Assembly (NCBI GenBank): GCA_000711775.1
Contig: ARYC01002458.1
Span: forward strand, 1-64,000
DNA: 64,000 nucleotides
Reading direction: 5' to 3'
Origin: Oxytricha trifallax
Taxonomy: Eukaryota > Ciliophora > Spirotrichea > Sporadotrichida > Oxytrichidae
Of the stretch, positions 33,980-45,824 are shown piece after piece; position 1 is the first letter of the stretch, and every line of letters starts with the position of its first letter. The position numbers were made by a program, and so were the translations under genes. Below the pieces are notes generated by a model, which did not search any database, was not told where the DNA came from, and saw nothing but the letters and a program-made list of their open reading frames with translations.

Positions 33980-35290
33980 ATGTTACTTAATTACAGCTCT
34001 ATCTGCTCTATTGATATATCTTATCTTCATTTTGGTTTTATTATTATTATTGACTCTGCCATTTATTTCATTTATTGAAAGACTATTGTTTTGTCGATAA
34101 ATTACTTTATTCTTTGTCTACCGTCCTTCTTGAGTATTATTCTTTGCGAGACATATCGCACTTTATTATTATTGCTGCTAAAGACCACGCATCCCACTAA
34201 AAGTCCTCATCTCTCTAGCACTTTCTTTCTGGATAATAGCCTGGAGTTACCATAATAGTTCAAGCCTTGATACATTCCCTATTAAGACTCTTTTGAAATC
34301 GATTATTGCTACGCTTACTAGTGAAATGTTTATCATTTTATTTTCTGGCTTCATATCTCTGTGAGCAAACCTTAACTTTTGAATTTCTTTAATATCTTGT
34401 ATGGTCTGAGTAGCTATTTATCAAAGTTACTTATGATTCCTTTGATATCTTATGAAATCTCTTTGACTCATTTCATAGAGTGGGAGTCTGAAAGCAACAT
34501 GATCCTTGGCAAGGAGAACAGCATCTAGCTTGATTAAGTAACTACACTCTTTAAATTTTGTTTGAGTGAGTACTTGATACTCATTTGTAAACTCCATCTA
34601 ATATTTATCATCATCATCACTTAAGAGATAGTTGAAGGGTTACACCTTGTATGCGTATTGATGATCATTGATAACTTTCTTATCAAAGGAGTTTTCTAAT
34701 ATAATGTAGCTTTAAAGTGAAGTGTCTAGTTCAATTTGGGCAAGAGCAGGAATATTTTTATATTTAATTTTAATAATAATCTTTGTGATTTCGAATGCTA
34801 TTTGCTTACATGATTTCTTCACATATTCATATACACTAACTTGTTCGAGCTCTACACCTTAATAAGAATTTCTTTCTTTTCTTTTATTTGGTAGCTTCAA
34901 TTCATCTTCATGCTTTTCAATCAATAAATCTTTCTTGTGAGTTTTTAAAAGATTCGGCCTAAAATCACTTGTATAAGCATGGTGCTGAGAGCACTCGAAG
35001 CTTTCATACTTTCCTTCGATTTTATTGTACTATAAGTATGCGGTTTGATTGGCTTCTCTATTTTCTTTCCTATTTCTATACCAACTAGATTTATGACCGA
35101 AGACTCTCTCATAATTCTCACAAAAGTATACTTTTACTTCTTCATTTTGTATAAGAATTTCATAAATACCTTTCTTCTCCTTTTGTTTACCACATACTTG
35201 CTTTCCATTTATATTATATTATTAATTTCTAATTTAATCAAGTGATAGCACTGATAGCTCCTAATAAGAGTTCATCTCAAAGCTATCACA
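33980..35290 (-). pseudogene. TBE2 57-kDa zinc finger/kinase gene
   Basis: The kinase catalytic loop AHRDMKPENKM is visible near 34365-34335, and a zinc-finger relic (FECSQHHAYTSDF) near 35015-34975 lacks its second Cys. Large parts are collinear with the TBE1 gene at 43815-45259, with many frame changes. Confidence 0.6.
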
Positions 35291-35927
35291 CTTTTTATTG
35301 CTGCCAAAGGGAAGTGTCATTTAGTTTGATGAAGTGCTGTTGTAAATTTCTTAAAATGTTAGCTCCAATAATTATATTTGAATTTAAACTTATAAAATTG
35401 TCTCTATAACTCAATGCTCATATGAGAGTTTTGCAAGACTAAAAGTTTCAATGTAAAAATTTAGAGTATTATAAAAGAAAATAAGTGTAAAAAGAAGATA
35501 TAGCTCTAAATATGGGTGAAAAATAACTATTTTTAGTAACAACAATAAGTTTATTAAAACATGTACCGATTAAGGAGGTGTACCTAATTAATTCCAGCCT
35601 GGTTTAAGAGGTATTTTGTGATTTTGTAATTAAAACTAGGGTGCTAAATAAGTAATAGCTTTAATAAAAGCTTCTTATAAATATTAGCATTTTAGGAGCT
35701 GCTCCGAATTAAGTACGTACCAATTTAAATTTAAAAATATGGAACTATAACAGTAGAAATTGATATCAATCTCTCAACTTTGAAACCAGTTCTCAAAACC
35801 TTCTCCATATCCTGCTAAGAGGTTGCCTCCTATAGGATGCCCATATTTAATAGTAAGATTTACAGAGGTATATAATTGAAATCAATAAACTTAAATTTGT
35901 ATATCATTTATTAGATCTGTAAACAAG

Positions 35928-36710
35928 ATGGAGTCAATGAATGATGCAATGAAAAGAGTGCAAGCACAAGAATTAATTCAAAGATTTAGAAGCAAGGAGG
36001 ATTTGCATCGCTACCTGGTGCAGCAAGGTAATAAACTCATAGTTGCTAATCTTTATTATGTAGTGGTTTGTTCTTGCCAACAATGGAAGGTACTAAAATA
36101 TCATTTCTAAAACGATACTCTGCGAAGAGAAGAAAGCATTGAAAACTTAAGATGTAAAGTTTGCAGAGATTCCAAACTATCCAGAAATCTCAGTGACTAA
36201 CTTATACGATGATAATATGAATGACCCAGAGGTTTCGCAGTACCTGCCTACTAAGAAGCAGATGTCAAATAAACTACCTGAAAGAAACTATTTTTTGGCA
36301 TACTTGCAACAATTAAAGGTGATTACTTGAAAGAAATTATTCAAGAATCTCATAAGAAAAGGTACAGCATCTCTTCAGAAGAAAAGGATAAACAGGGGAT
36401 CAAGATAAGTGAGAGCTAGCTATAAGAGTTGCAGAAGCACATATATTTCAAGTAAGATTTGTAGTTTAACTCTTTAGAAAAATCTGGTACTGGCATCTTC
36501 TTGATGAAGGAAAAGAGCAAGCTTAACAGAGAGCGAAAGTCGCAGACAAAGTATGAAGTTAGCAAGAGACTTTATTCAAATATTTAGCCTCCAGAGTCAA
36601 TGAACATAGATGCAGGAGCTGGCAGCAAGAGAAGAAACTTAGGAGGAAGGAAGCAAGAAATAGAAGAAAAGAAAGAGAAGCCAGCTCTTACGAAAGAATT
36701 TTATATGTGA
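35928..36710 (+). CDS. TBE2 22-kDa protein
   Basis: ATG at 35928 (MESMNDAMKRVQAQELIQ), followed by FRSKEDLHRYLVQQ, EIPNYPEISVTNLYDDNM, LPTKKQMSNKLPERN and a basic C-terminus (LNRERKSQTKYEVSKRLYS), TGA at 36708. Introns after LVQQ (about 36029-36063) and at about 36445-36471. One base is missing after the first intron relative to TBE1, and another change follows LPERN, so the frame is broken at least twice. Confidence 0.6.
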
Positions 36711-36959
36711 TTGATGTATTCATTAACTTAAGTTATAAACTTATTTGTATAAATTCCCTCTCCCTTCTTTAGTACACTTTTATGCCAATTAATTGTCTAC
36801 TCTCTTTGCTGAGCTTTTATTGAAATCGATTTTATCAATTGATGGGTTATTCATCAGGTGGTATAGCTGCAGTTTCTTGTAATTATTAATTATTTAAAGC
36901 TTTAAGAATATTAATTTTGGGGCTTAATCAAGGCAGATAGTTTTAATTAGAGTTTAAAT

Positions 36960-37890
36960 TAAATTTTCTTATAATGGACCTCTTAATATACCCCAGTAGA
37001 ATAAAATTCATTAAACTATGGAGTGTAAGGTATTTTGAGTATTGGTGTATTACTAAGATTTTTATGTCTCTTATTTGTTTCTTTTATCTTATGAACATAA
37101 AGATTAGCAACGAATAGTATAATCTCTTGATCAGGGTACTTTTCTCTCAGCTGCTCTAAGAAACATGATAAAATTCTCTGTCTTAATTGAGCGAAGATGA
37201 AAAACATAAGTCTTTAAAACAGCGTCCTAGTTTATAGCTTCAAAAATTGCCATTGTTTATACAATGATTTCTAGTCATACAATTCAAATATACTATGTTT
37301 CTTATACCAAGACTTCTAGGTTAAATTATTGAAGGTAAACACAGCCTCGTAAGCGTGTATAAACTTGATTCTATGAAACCTTGTGTAATTAATTATAATT
37401 AAAGTTTAAGATATTGTTGTAAAATGGCAAAGTGAAATCAATCACTCTCTTTATTAGAATAACACCTTTGCAAGATATACAATTTCGTTTATAAATGTGG
37501 GCTATATAATTATCAGATATATCCACCTCATGGGAACTGACGATGAAACATTGTTGTATGTTGGTCAAAACTGAAGTGAGCCTAGTTTCTTTCATAAGTA
37601 TGATAGTCAAAATTTCTATAGGAACTTAATCTTTCTCTTAGGCTTTTTTTTTTAGCTATTAAGCCTTAATTACAAAAATCAATCAAGCAGTGAGAGCGAA
37701 AATTTGATATACTTCTACTTATAAATCAGTACTCGATTGAATCATAAAATGTAAATATCACATCCATATCTCAGTTTAAACACTAAATCTATATTTTTTT
37801 CATCATAAATAGACCTCAAATGCTTGTAATTTTTGTATCGCATTTAATTAATAATCCCTACCATTGGTTGCAAATTCCCTACTTATCAAA
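36960..37890 (-). pseudogene. TBE2 42-kDa transposase
   Basis: Readable blocks include NIQQCFIVSSHEVDISDNY (near 37550) and EIILFVANLYVHKIKETN (near 37115-37060), where the second catalytic Asp of FVDN is replaced by Ala. The start is lost and several frame changes are present. Not functional. Confidence 0.65.
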
Positions 37891-38035
37891 GCACTTATAA
37901 ACCTCATTTAGGAATTTTGTGGTTTTAATTGCTGAATATTAAGATTTAGGTCTGTTTTTTTAATTATTTTAAATATTAATAATTTACCAGCAGCTCAGCT
38001 CCACCAACATCTTATTGATTTCCATATTAATTTAT

Positions 38036-39386
38036 TAAGATAGAATTTTTGAAAAATAAAAGAAATTTAATATGAAATATAGAGCTCGGATTTAAATACA
38101 CAGAAAGCATTTAAGATAAACACGTATTTTAAAATTAAGGTCAGAATACAGTGATTTTTTATCGATAAATCTCTGAAAGTATTTATTATAAAATACAAGA
38201 TATTCTGACTATACAGCACAGCTGTGCGGAATCGCAAATCAGCACAGGTCGGTACAGGATCGGCAAAAATAACCCTTTGCAAACTTTATTTTTGCAACTT
38301 TCACATTCTTAATTCAAAAAGGGAGGTAGCCTTTATTTGCCTTAAATGCATTAAATCTTAATTATCTTATTGATTATATGGTTTTAATAATATTAAATTA
38401 TTAAAAATTAAAAATGGATCTCTTTAAATAGAAAAAATCTCTATAGAGAAATTTAATTATTTTAATAATTAATAAATTTGGGGGGGGAAAGTTTCCTGCA
38501 CCGGTTTATTATAAAAAGAAATTTTTTAATTAGTTTCCTGCACTAAATTTTTTTTCATTTTTAGAATTCGATTTTTATCACATTTATCAACAAAATTTTT
38601 TACTAATTTTTTTTATATATTATTACTTAATCTATTCTTCAATTAATCAATATCCTTATTAACATGGAATCTAATCACCATCCAAACAAGGTGAAATTTA
38701 TCCACTATATAGATTTCATCTGATATTAATAGACTTCTGTATCTCAACCATAATATTGTTCTCTCTGTACTAATGAAATTCCAAATATTTTATTCAATTG
38801 TTGTTAAAATTCTAATTATTTCTTTCAATGATATATAATATTAGATAATCTTTAATACTATATTTTCATGTAGTTCGCACATGATATAAAAATATCTTAA
38901 AATTTATGGGTTGTAAAAAAAAAAATTATTGTTAAACTTATGAAATTTTACATATAAAAAAAGTGCAGGAAACTATCACGAGTGCAGGAAACTTTCCCCC
39001 CCCATAAATTTATAATAATACTTATTTAAGTTTAATATATTAAAATTAAGATAATTAAGATTTAATGCATTTAAGGCAAATAAAGGCTACCTCCCTTTTT
39101 GAATTAAGAATGTGAAAGTTGCAAAAATAAAGTTTGCAAAGGGTTATTTTTGCCGATCCTGTACCGACCTGTGCTGATTTGCGATTCCGCACAGCTGTGC
39201 TGTATAGTCAGAATATCTTGTATTTTATAATAAATACTTTCAGAGATTTATCGATAAAAAATCACTGTATTCTGACCTTAATTTTAAAATACGTGTTTAT
39301 CTTAAATGCTTTCTGTGTATTTAAATCCGAGCTCTATATTTCATATTAAATTTCTTTTATTTTTCAAAAATTCTATCTTAATAAAT
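38036..39386. repeat. 1.35-kb palindrome with identical arms
   Basis: Outer arms 38036-38470 and 39012-39386 are inverted copies, identical over at least the 216 bp at 38067-38282 and 39134-39349. That part holds a G+C-rich patch (GATCCTGTACCGACCTGTGC, GATTCCGCACAGCTGTGC). The centre is the element 38480-39003. The mirrored short reading frames are a by-product of the symmetry. Confidence 0.8.
38480..39003. mobile_element. G-run-ended element with ATAAATTT duplication
   Basis: GGGGGGGGAAAGTTTCCTGC at the left mirrors GCAGGAAACTTTCCCCCCCC at the right. The 8-bp ATAAATTT is at 38472-38479 and 39004-39011. It sits at the centre of the larger palindrome, so either it inserted at the axis or it is the loop of a composite foldback. 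Confidence 0.6.
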
Positions 39387-39426
39387 TTTAATTTAATTTA
39401 TTAATTTACTATAATGAATCAGGCGT

Positions 39427-39700
39427 TTATTTAATTTATTGAATTAATACTTAAAATATAAATGGATTCAAGATTATCCCATGTTGTCACTGTGATACAA
39501 AGCTTTAAATTTTGTGAAAGATAATTTTATAATAAATTGTTTATAATAAAAAATTTAATATCTTTTTATTTTATGATTAGTTTTCCCTTTTCTAAACTCA
39601 TAATATTTTTCTTGACTCCAAAGTTAAGAAGCAAATGTAGAGTAATTTATAAATTGAGATAATTTAAAAAGGAATGATTATAATAACAGCTAATTTATAA
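39427..39700 (+). CDS. RNF213-like gene, possible coding block 7
   Basis: Reads MDSRLSHVVTVIQSFKFCER, then SKLIIFFLTPKLRSKCRVIY, ending QFKKE at a TGA near 39675. Style fits the neighbouring blocks; no motif. Confidence 0.4.
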
Positions 39701-39945
39701 TATACTATTATTTTATTTACTCACTCATTAGGACTGCCTTTTTACTCTTCTTACATGTTGGCTTATATTTTATAATTATCACGAATATAATGTAATATAA
39801 ACAAAAATTCAATTTTTAAATTCACATATCTGTTTACTCAATTTAAATATGTTTTCATAACCATTTTAAATTTCTTTTTAAATAATACCTATTAAATTCT
39901 TTTACCAAAATCATTTAAAAATTGTAAAAAATTATTTTAATTTTA

Positions 39946-40458
39946 AATATCATAAAGGAAAGTATGGTTTAATAAAATGAAGGAGATCTTGCAATTATAA
40001 ATTAAGAGACTATCTAGTCATGTAGCCTTAGATTAAATGAGATATTCTCTGAGAATTAATAATTCAGTCAGTTTGAAAATATGTTTTATAAGCCTGAGTT
40101 AAATGAATTAAAGAAAAAAGTAATCACCCTTGGAAAAGTATAAATATATCAAGTTTAAAGTGAAGTCGATAATATTAAAGCGATTGCATCGATTTATTGT
40201 GTTAGTAAATACTACCCATAAATGTCTTAAGTTATGTTCTGCAATTAGAAAACGAAATTAAATGAAGTAGAATTAAAGGACAGAACTCTTTAAGTAATTT
40301 GTAATATTTTGATTTCTTTTGGTTCATTTATAGCTGTTAATGCAGAATTTATTCAGTATTCAAATTTAACAAAATTACACATTTTTTCAGTGTTTGTTTT
40401 TAAATATTTAAATTTCTCCTTTTCTACTCTGCATACTTAATTGACTTTTCTTATCTCT
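39946..40458 (+). CDS. RNF213-like gene, coding block 8
   Basis: 170 codons without TGA: NEGDLAIINQETIQSCSLRL, FENMFYKPELNELKKKVITL, AIASIYCVSKYYPQMSQVMF, CNQKTKLNEVELKDRTLQVI, then hydrophobic FGSFIAVNAEFIQY. The string QVMFCNQKTKLNEVE resembles the NVLLCT-xTTxEEVxxFLRR motif found in the hinge region of RNF213 proteins, which supports the gene assignment. TGA at 40459. Confidence 0.6.
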
Positions 40459-40906
40459 TGATTGAATTGATTATCATTTACTAAACTACTTATTATATTA
40501 ATTAAGAGATTCCTTAGTATTATAAAACTGATGAAAGCAAATTATTTGTAGACAACTTAAATATTTTTTATATTATTTCTGCAAGTTGTCATTTAATTTA
40601 TAGATATATTTTTAGGAAGTTTTCCGATGCAAAATTTGATAAATCTCTTTAAAAAATGTCATTATATGCATTGAAAGAGACACCCCCATCCCTCTTAATA
40701 ACAAAGTTTTTCAATTTTTATGTAAAATATTCTAAGGCTTTGCTTCATGCATTATCTGGAGACGATTAAGATAATTCACAATGAAAAATAAAAAACCATC
40801 AAAAATATTTTTCAAACAAACTTTCCCTTCGATGAACTATATTTATTAATTATTAAATTAGATAAATTTCAATACTTCTTTCTGTCGACTTTTTTTTATA
40901 GATGCT
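40459..40906. other. AT-rich stretch, no clear gene
   Basis: A GACAACTT...AAGTTGTC hairpin at about 40552-40590. No other feature; ends at the GATGCT target site. Confidence 0.3.
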
Positions 40907-41230
40907 TGTTCTACCCGAGAAACCCCTCCACCCAATTCCCCCTTTTAAAAAATTTTATTTATTTCAAATTTTAAATCCTCAATGCCTTAATACTTCATTC
41001 ATGATCTTTTAGTATTCAACTCCCGTCGACTCATTTTAATATAAGTTTTTATAAGTAAAAATACATGAAAAAAATATTTTCAAAATTTAAATCTCTCAAA
41101 TTATCTTCACTCGAAATGACTCGAAAAAGAAGTGATGTAAATTTTTAATTTTTAAAAATTAATATATATTTTTAGAGGTGGGGAGGGGGTTTGATGATAG
41201 TGGTTTGAAAAAATATCTCGTTTAGAACAG
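40907..41230. mobile_element. 324-bp element, GATGCT duplication
   Basis: Ends TGTTCTACCCGAGAAACCCC and (right, mirrored) TGTTCTAAACGAGATATTTT. GATGCT at 40901-40906 and 41231-41236. Third member of the family at 15510 and 23747, with more diverged arms. Confidence 0.7.
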
Positions 41231-41274
41231 ATGCTCCCAAGGAAAATATTTAAAATTAAATTTATTCTTGATTC
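41231..41274 (+). CDS. RNF213-like gene, short coding block 9a
   Basis: Reads MLPRKIFKIKFILD between an acceptor-like TTTTTATAG (interrupted by the element at 40907) and the ATT target of the TBE composite. It continues as CLEDQIQFLLK at 52181-52216 when the composite is removed with one ATT. Short, so tentative. Confidence 0.35.
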
Positions 41275-42036
41275 AAAATCTTAAAACCCCTTAATGATTT
41301 TATAAGTGTTTTGATTGATAAGGGTAATGTTGGGGATTTATTTTTAGTTTGGAAACATAATTTTCACTCTATGTATGAAATTATGATAGTATTTTTTAAT
41401 ATTTCTTGCTACTCAACTTTTATGTTATCATATTTAGATTTATATTAGAAGTAGTAGTAAATTACTTTAGGTAAATTAAAATATGTTATGAATCATCACT
41501 CTAGAGAAATATATAAAGCTAGTGTATCAGATTTAGTGGAAATCTACAGCGTTACAGTTATACCTCACTTCCCACTCTCTATCCTCTTCTCATTCATCCT
41601 ACTTTTCTTTAGCTTCTTTTGAATTTTCTTCAAAATCTTTCTCATTTCTTCCGTTCATCTCTGGTATTTAGCGGTTTTTTCCTATGGTTTCCTCTTCTCT
41701 CTCCTTGTCCATTAACGGGTTCTCCCTCTTTCTCTGCTTTGGGTTTTACGTAAATAGGCATTCTTCTATTTCCGAAACATTCTCCCTAAGTTCACTGATT
41801 TCTCTCCATTGTTCATTCATGGCCTTTTCCAACTCATATTTGCTGAAGTTCTACCATCTCATCCCAAGCATCAACATTTATTGTCTGGGTATAGCTTTGA
41901 GATCCGATCTCATCGTTCATTCTCATCCACATAGATTCACTCTGTTGTTCTTGTACTTTCAACATTTCTTCCTCTCTCAATGCGAATCCTGACTTCCTTA
42001 TTTCCATCTTCATATACCACACCTCTAGGTTTAGCA

Positions 42037-43200
42037 TCATTTAGCATCTCTGCATTATCCAATCCTTCCCAAATATCTGAAATACCGGCTCACCAGGAAA
42101 TTCAAAGGCCATGTGTGATTTATTATCAGAAGAGCTATGATGTCACAATCTTCTGGAAGCATACATTGATTTGTATCTGCTTTCGTTGCTATCTTCTTCA
42201 CCTCATAGTCCTTGCCCATAGTTCCTTTTATTACCTCATTAAGTCTTCTCAGGTTCTTCTGTAGTATTGCCAGACTTCCCACTAATCTCCTTGGGTCATA
42301 AACTTCTACCACTTTCCCTTACTTTTCAATCTTCATTACGACCCAATTTTAGCAGTTCTTAATGGAGCCTTAACAGCAAACTGGAATAATAATCCCCTCA
42401 ATCTCTTCCATTTATCTCCAGTATTTGCTATTTTAAAGTTTCCAGTTTATAGTTCCTATTGTTTTCTCCATCTGTGCAATACCTTGCTCTCTCATTGTAA
42501 TCGGTGGAAATATCAAGTGGTCCAGTCTCATTAAGCTGAACTAAAGTTCTTCGATTTGCTTCGTGCATGTTTCCATTGTATCTTCCATGATGTGATTACC
42601 AGGTATAAAGTCATCATGTCTCAATTCTTAGTTGATCTCCTCCCAATGGCACCTTTATTTCTCTGACCAGAGTTGGTCCTCTCTTACTCCTCTTTTTCTT
42701 GCAAGCTATCTATCTTCGAATTTTCTCACGAGAGCTTTCTTCATCTTGTTTCTTGTGCGAGGGCAACAAACAACTACTACCATCCTCTTTACTAATGGCT
42801 CCCACCCTTTTTTAGCGTAGATAATCTTATTAAAATCCTTGCAAGTTACCTCAGCTAGGTCTATAAAATTCTTCAACTTCATCTTATCACTCTGAACGCA
42901 GATTGAACCATCAATATGGCTCCTCTATTTCTGTGGTTCATTAAGATTCTTACTTGAGTTAGATTTTCTCATCTTCAGCTTGCTCTTAAAACCTATTTGT
43001 TTGTTTAGTGGAGTCTCCTCTTGATCTCTGTTCCTGATTCCTAGATCTTTCCAATCTTTACTTCTCTCTCTGTGGTCAAACCTGATCTCGTCGACTCTCT
43101 CTAAGTATCTGCTCTTCTTGTAGTCACGTTTCTTGCTACTCAGGTCCTCCATATATGTATCTCTTTAGACTCCTTTCTTGTTAAATTGGGAACTTTCCAT
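42037..43200 (-). CDS. Ulp1/C48-like cysteine protease ORF
   Basis: 387 codons from ATG 43200 (MESSQFNKKGVQRDTYMED) to TGA 42037. The N-terminal half is basic (KKRDYKKSRYLERVDEIRF, KSKLKMRKSNSSKNL). The C-terminal half carries an Ulp1-like layout: NWVVMKIEKQGKVVEVYDP, then TNQCMLPEDCDIIALLIINH. Ulp1-type proteases cleave SUMO or ubiquitin-like tags with a His-Asp-Gln-Cys set; here Asp, Gln and Cys are in place but His is Asn, so catalysis is doubtful. Further coding-like sequence (to about 41640) follows in other frames after a 10-bp duplication at the stop. Same strand as the LINE and preceded by a leader like that of the LINE ORF, so it may be a second LINE ORF. Confidence 0.6.
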
Positions 43201-43269
43201 TGAGCACCGCCATTTTTACTTTTTCTATTTTTATTAATTATTTTATTATATTTCTCTGACATCACTGCT

Positions 43270-43646
43270 TTATAAACTCATTGGAGCTTATTATTCAAAT
43301 ATTTAGTTTTGATGGCTTAGTTTTAAATATACATTCTTCAATTGCTTTGTCCACATACGTCACTCTGTAAATCTTCTTTATTGGTTAATAATATTTATGC
43401 TGTTCTAATGCTCTAATTCTTTAGTCTAGCCAATTCATATTCGTAATTATCTCTATTTGTGTTTGTCTTTTCATGTCTATTAATCTATGTTCTTTCTCTT
43501 TGTTTAGAAAATCTGTTAGGGTCTCCAACAGAATTTTATTAAATTGCACTATTTCATATGATTTGAATCCACGACTACTTTGTAAACATTGCAGTAGTGG
43601 CACATACCATAGGAAGCTAATGTCCTTCCCTGGCTTATAGCCTTCT
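43270..43646 (-). CDS. C-terminal end of the LINE ORF, beyond nested TBE1
   Basis: Reads GYKPGKDISFLWYVPLLQC, SYEIVQFNKILLETL and IYRVTYVDKAIEECI. It directly continues the LINE ORF that stops at TBE1's other side (47690). No recognisable domain. Confidence 0.55.
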
Positions 43647-43814
43647 AATCAAAACCCCAAAACCCTTTCAGTAGTTTGATTGAGTTTTTGATTGATAAAA
43701 GTAGACTATTAAGGCATACTTTATTTGGGTTTTAATAGAGTTTATGTAGGGGTTTTATATTTAAATATTAGTAATTTAAGTGAGTATAACAAGCGAGTTT
43801 TTAAAATATTTCAC

Positions 43815-45259
43815 ACAAACATAAGCTTAGAGTCATGTGGCAGTTCTCTGAATTTTATCTTTTTAAGTTGAAGTTTGATTGTTTCTATAGTTTGTTAATT
43901 CTCTTAGCTTGGCTTGATAATAGTTGAGTATGCAAATTCTCTGAAACCTCCATTTATTTTATTTTTATCGAGATATTGCTTTAATCTCTGCTTAGAATCT
44001 CTCTCACCTCAGCAGCTTAAGTAATCGTTTCTTGGCATTTCGCTCTCTATTATTATAACTGCTAGAGCCCAGATATCCCATTAAGTGTCTCCATCTCTCC
44101 AATCCTCTTTCTCTGGGAAATATCCAGGAGTGCCGTATACATTTCCTTATGCAGAGGCTTGCACTCTTTGAACTCTGTTGAAGTCAATAATATAAACTCT
44201 TAGAGCCTAAAAGTTCATCATGATTTTCTCTGGCTTTAAGTCTCTATGAACATAACCTAGCTTGTGAAGCTTTTCAATCCCTTCAACTTTCTTCTATACT
44301 ATCTAGCTAATTTATCTCTGACATCTATTTTCAGATAAGAAATCTCTGTAAGTTATTTCAAGTAAAGGAAGCCTGAAGGCTACATGATCTTTGCCAAGTA
44401 AAATTGCATCAAGCTAGATGATATGCCTGCACTCATATAACTTTGCCTTTTAAAGAACATAATACTAATTAGCTAATTCCATTTGGAACTTGTCATCAGC
44501 AAGGAAGTAATTGAAAGGATATATCTTGTAAGCATTTTAGTCATCAGTAATGACTCTCTTCTCTATTTTATCTTCAAGAGTGAGGTAGCTTTCTAGGCAA
44601 GAATCTAAGTCAATGATTTTTATTATAGGAATCTTCATTGCCTCTATTTTAACCATGATTTTATTAATATCAGAGACTGGAATGTTCTTGTCTGCTTTCT
44701 TCATTTTGACTTACTTCTACACTTCAACTCTAATAGACTCCACTGGGTTTCTTGATCTTCTCTTTTAGAGGAATCTATTCCCTGTAGGTTCATGAATAAA
44801 GACAAAACTTTAATTGTGCTTTTTCTTTAAGTGCACTTTGAGGTCTCTAGTATGAGAATATGGCTTCTCACAGAACTCACAGACATATTTCCCATCTTTC
44901 TTTTAATGCTTGAGATATAACCTTGGCATATCGTTGTGTATATCTCTCAAGTGTCTCTTATAAGTTGACTTGTAAATGAAAACTTTATTGCATTCTTAGC
45001 ATTAATACTCAACTTTGGTTGATATTTATTTATGCTCTATGGAGGGTTGTTTAACCTCCTCCTCAATTTACACAGCTTCTATGATAACCTCCTACTTAAC
45101 TTATACTTAAATCTCAAAGCTAGACTGGTCAAAGTTCTCATAAGTAGGCTCCCACTGAGTACAAGCGTCTCTGATCTCTACTTTTCTTGGTTGCTGGAAT
45201 GATAACTTTTATTGACTTTACCCAAGTTATGCCGCTCTTCTTAACAGGTTAGCGCTCAT
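43815..45259 (-). CDS. TBE1 57-kDa zinc finger/protein kinase protein
   Basis: ATG at 45257-45259 (MSANLLRRAAQLGQSQQKL). Two C2H2-type fingers near residues 85-150: ECNKVFIYKSTYKRHLRDIH and CEFCEKPYSHTRDLKVHLKK (the first has Gln-Glu-Cys spacing intact). A linker follows, then a kinase-like domain with AFRLPLLEITYRDF and the catalytic loop GYVHRDLKPEKI (Asn of HRDxKxxN replaced by Ile/Lys region), DFNRV in place of DFG, and GTPGYFPE. The TBE 57-kDa protein is a known product of unclear role; fingers suggest DNA binding and the kinase may be inactive. The frame is open for most of about 480 codons. Confidence 0.8.
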
Positions 45260-45824
45260 TTTAGTTTGTTGATATATTTTATTATAATTATGATAAAATA
45301 TACCGAGATAAACTATTATAGGAGTGTATAAGACACTCTGGTGGATTCTTTGCTGAGAGGAAAGAGAATTAATTAATCATAAAAAACTGTAAGTTGACAT
45401 ATTTTATGAGAATTTTATACATTTTAGTAAATTAAAATACTCCAAATGAAGTTATGTTTCTCTAGAAGGTCCTCCAAATCAAGTTTGAACTTAATTTGGA
45501 GGTAAAATTATTAAGCATTTTTTAATTTAATCTGCTCCTAATTAAGTTTCAACCTTAAAATTTAACTCCTAATAAAGTTTGATCTTAATTTGGAAGTCCT
45601 CCTAAAATAATTAAACATTATTAGGAGCAATTTAATGGAGAAAGTTTGATAAAAATGGAAATCAATCTGTGAAACTAGGAGCAAGTTTTGCAATGCTTCT
45701 CCGCATATCTTTTCAAGGTTGACCTCCAGTAGGTCCTCCCTATTTAGTAGTAAGATTTTAATAAACTTAGAATGGATATCCATAATTTTAAATTTCATTA
45801 ACATTTCTAGAAAGAGGAAGCAAG

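Larger units (their letters stand above)
33841..37926. mobile_element. TBE2, 4.1-kb telomere-bearing transposon
   Basis: The left end CAAAACCCCAAGACCCC and the degenerate right end (GTGGTTTT) carry the telomere-like repeats typical of TBEs. AAT is present at 33838-33840 and 37927-37929. Gene order as in other TBEs: 57-kDa (minus), 22-kDa (plus), 42-kDa transposase (minus). All three genes are damaged and the ends are more diverged than in TBE1 and TBE3; this is the oldest of the three. Confidence 0.85.

Noticed and set aside
38067-39349. Two identical 71-residue genes on opposite strands
   Set aside because: They are the same arm of a palindrome read in both directions; no support as proteins.
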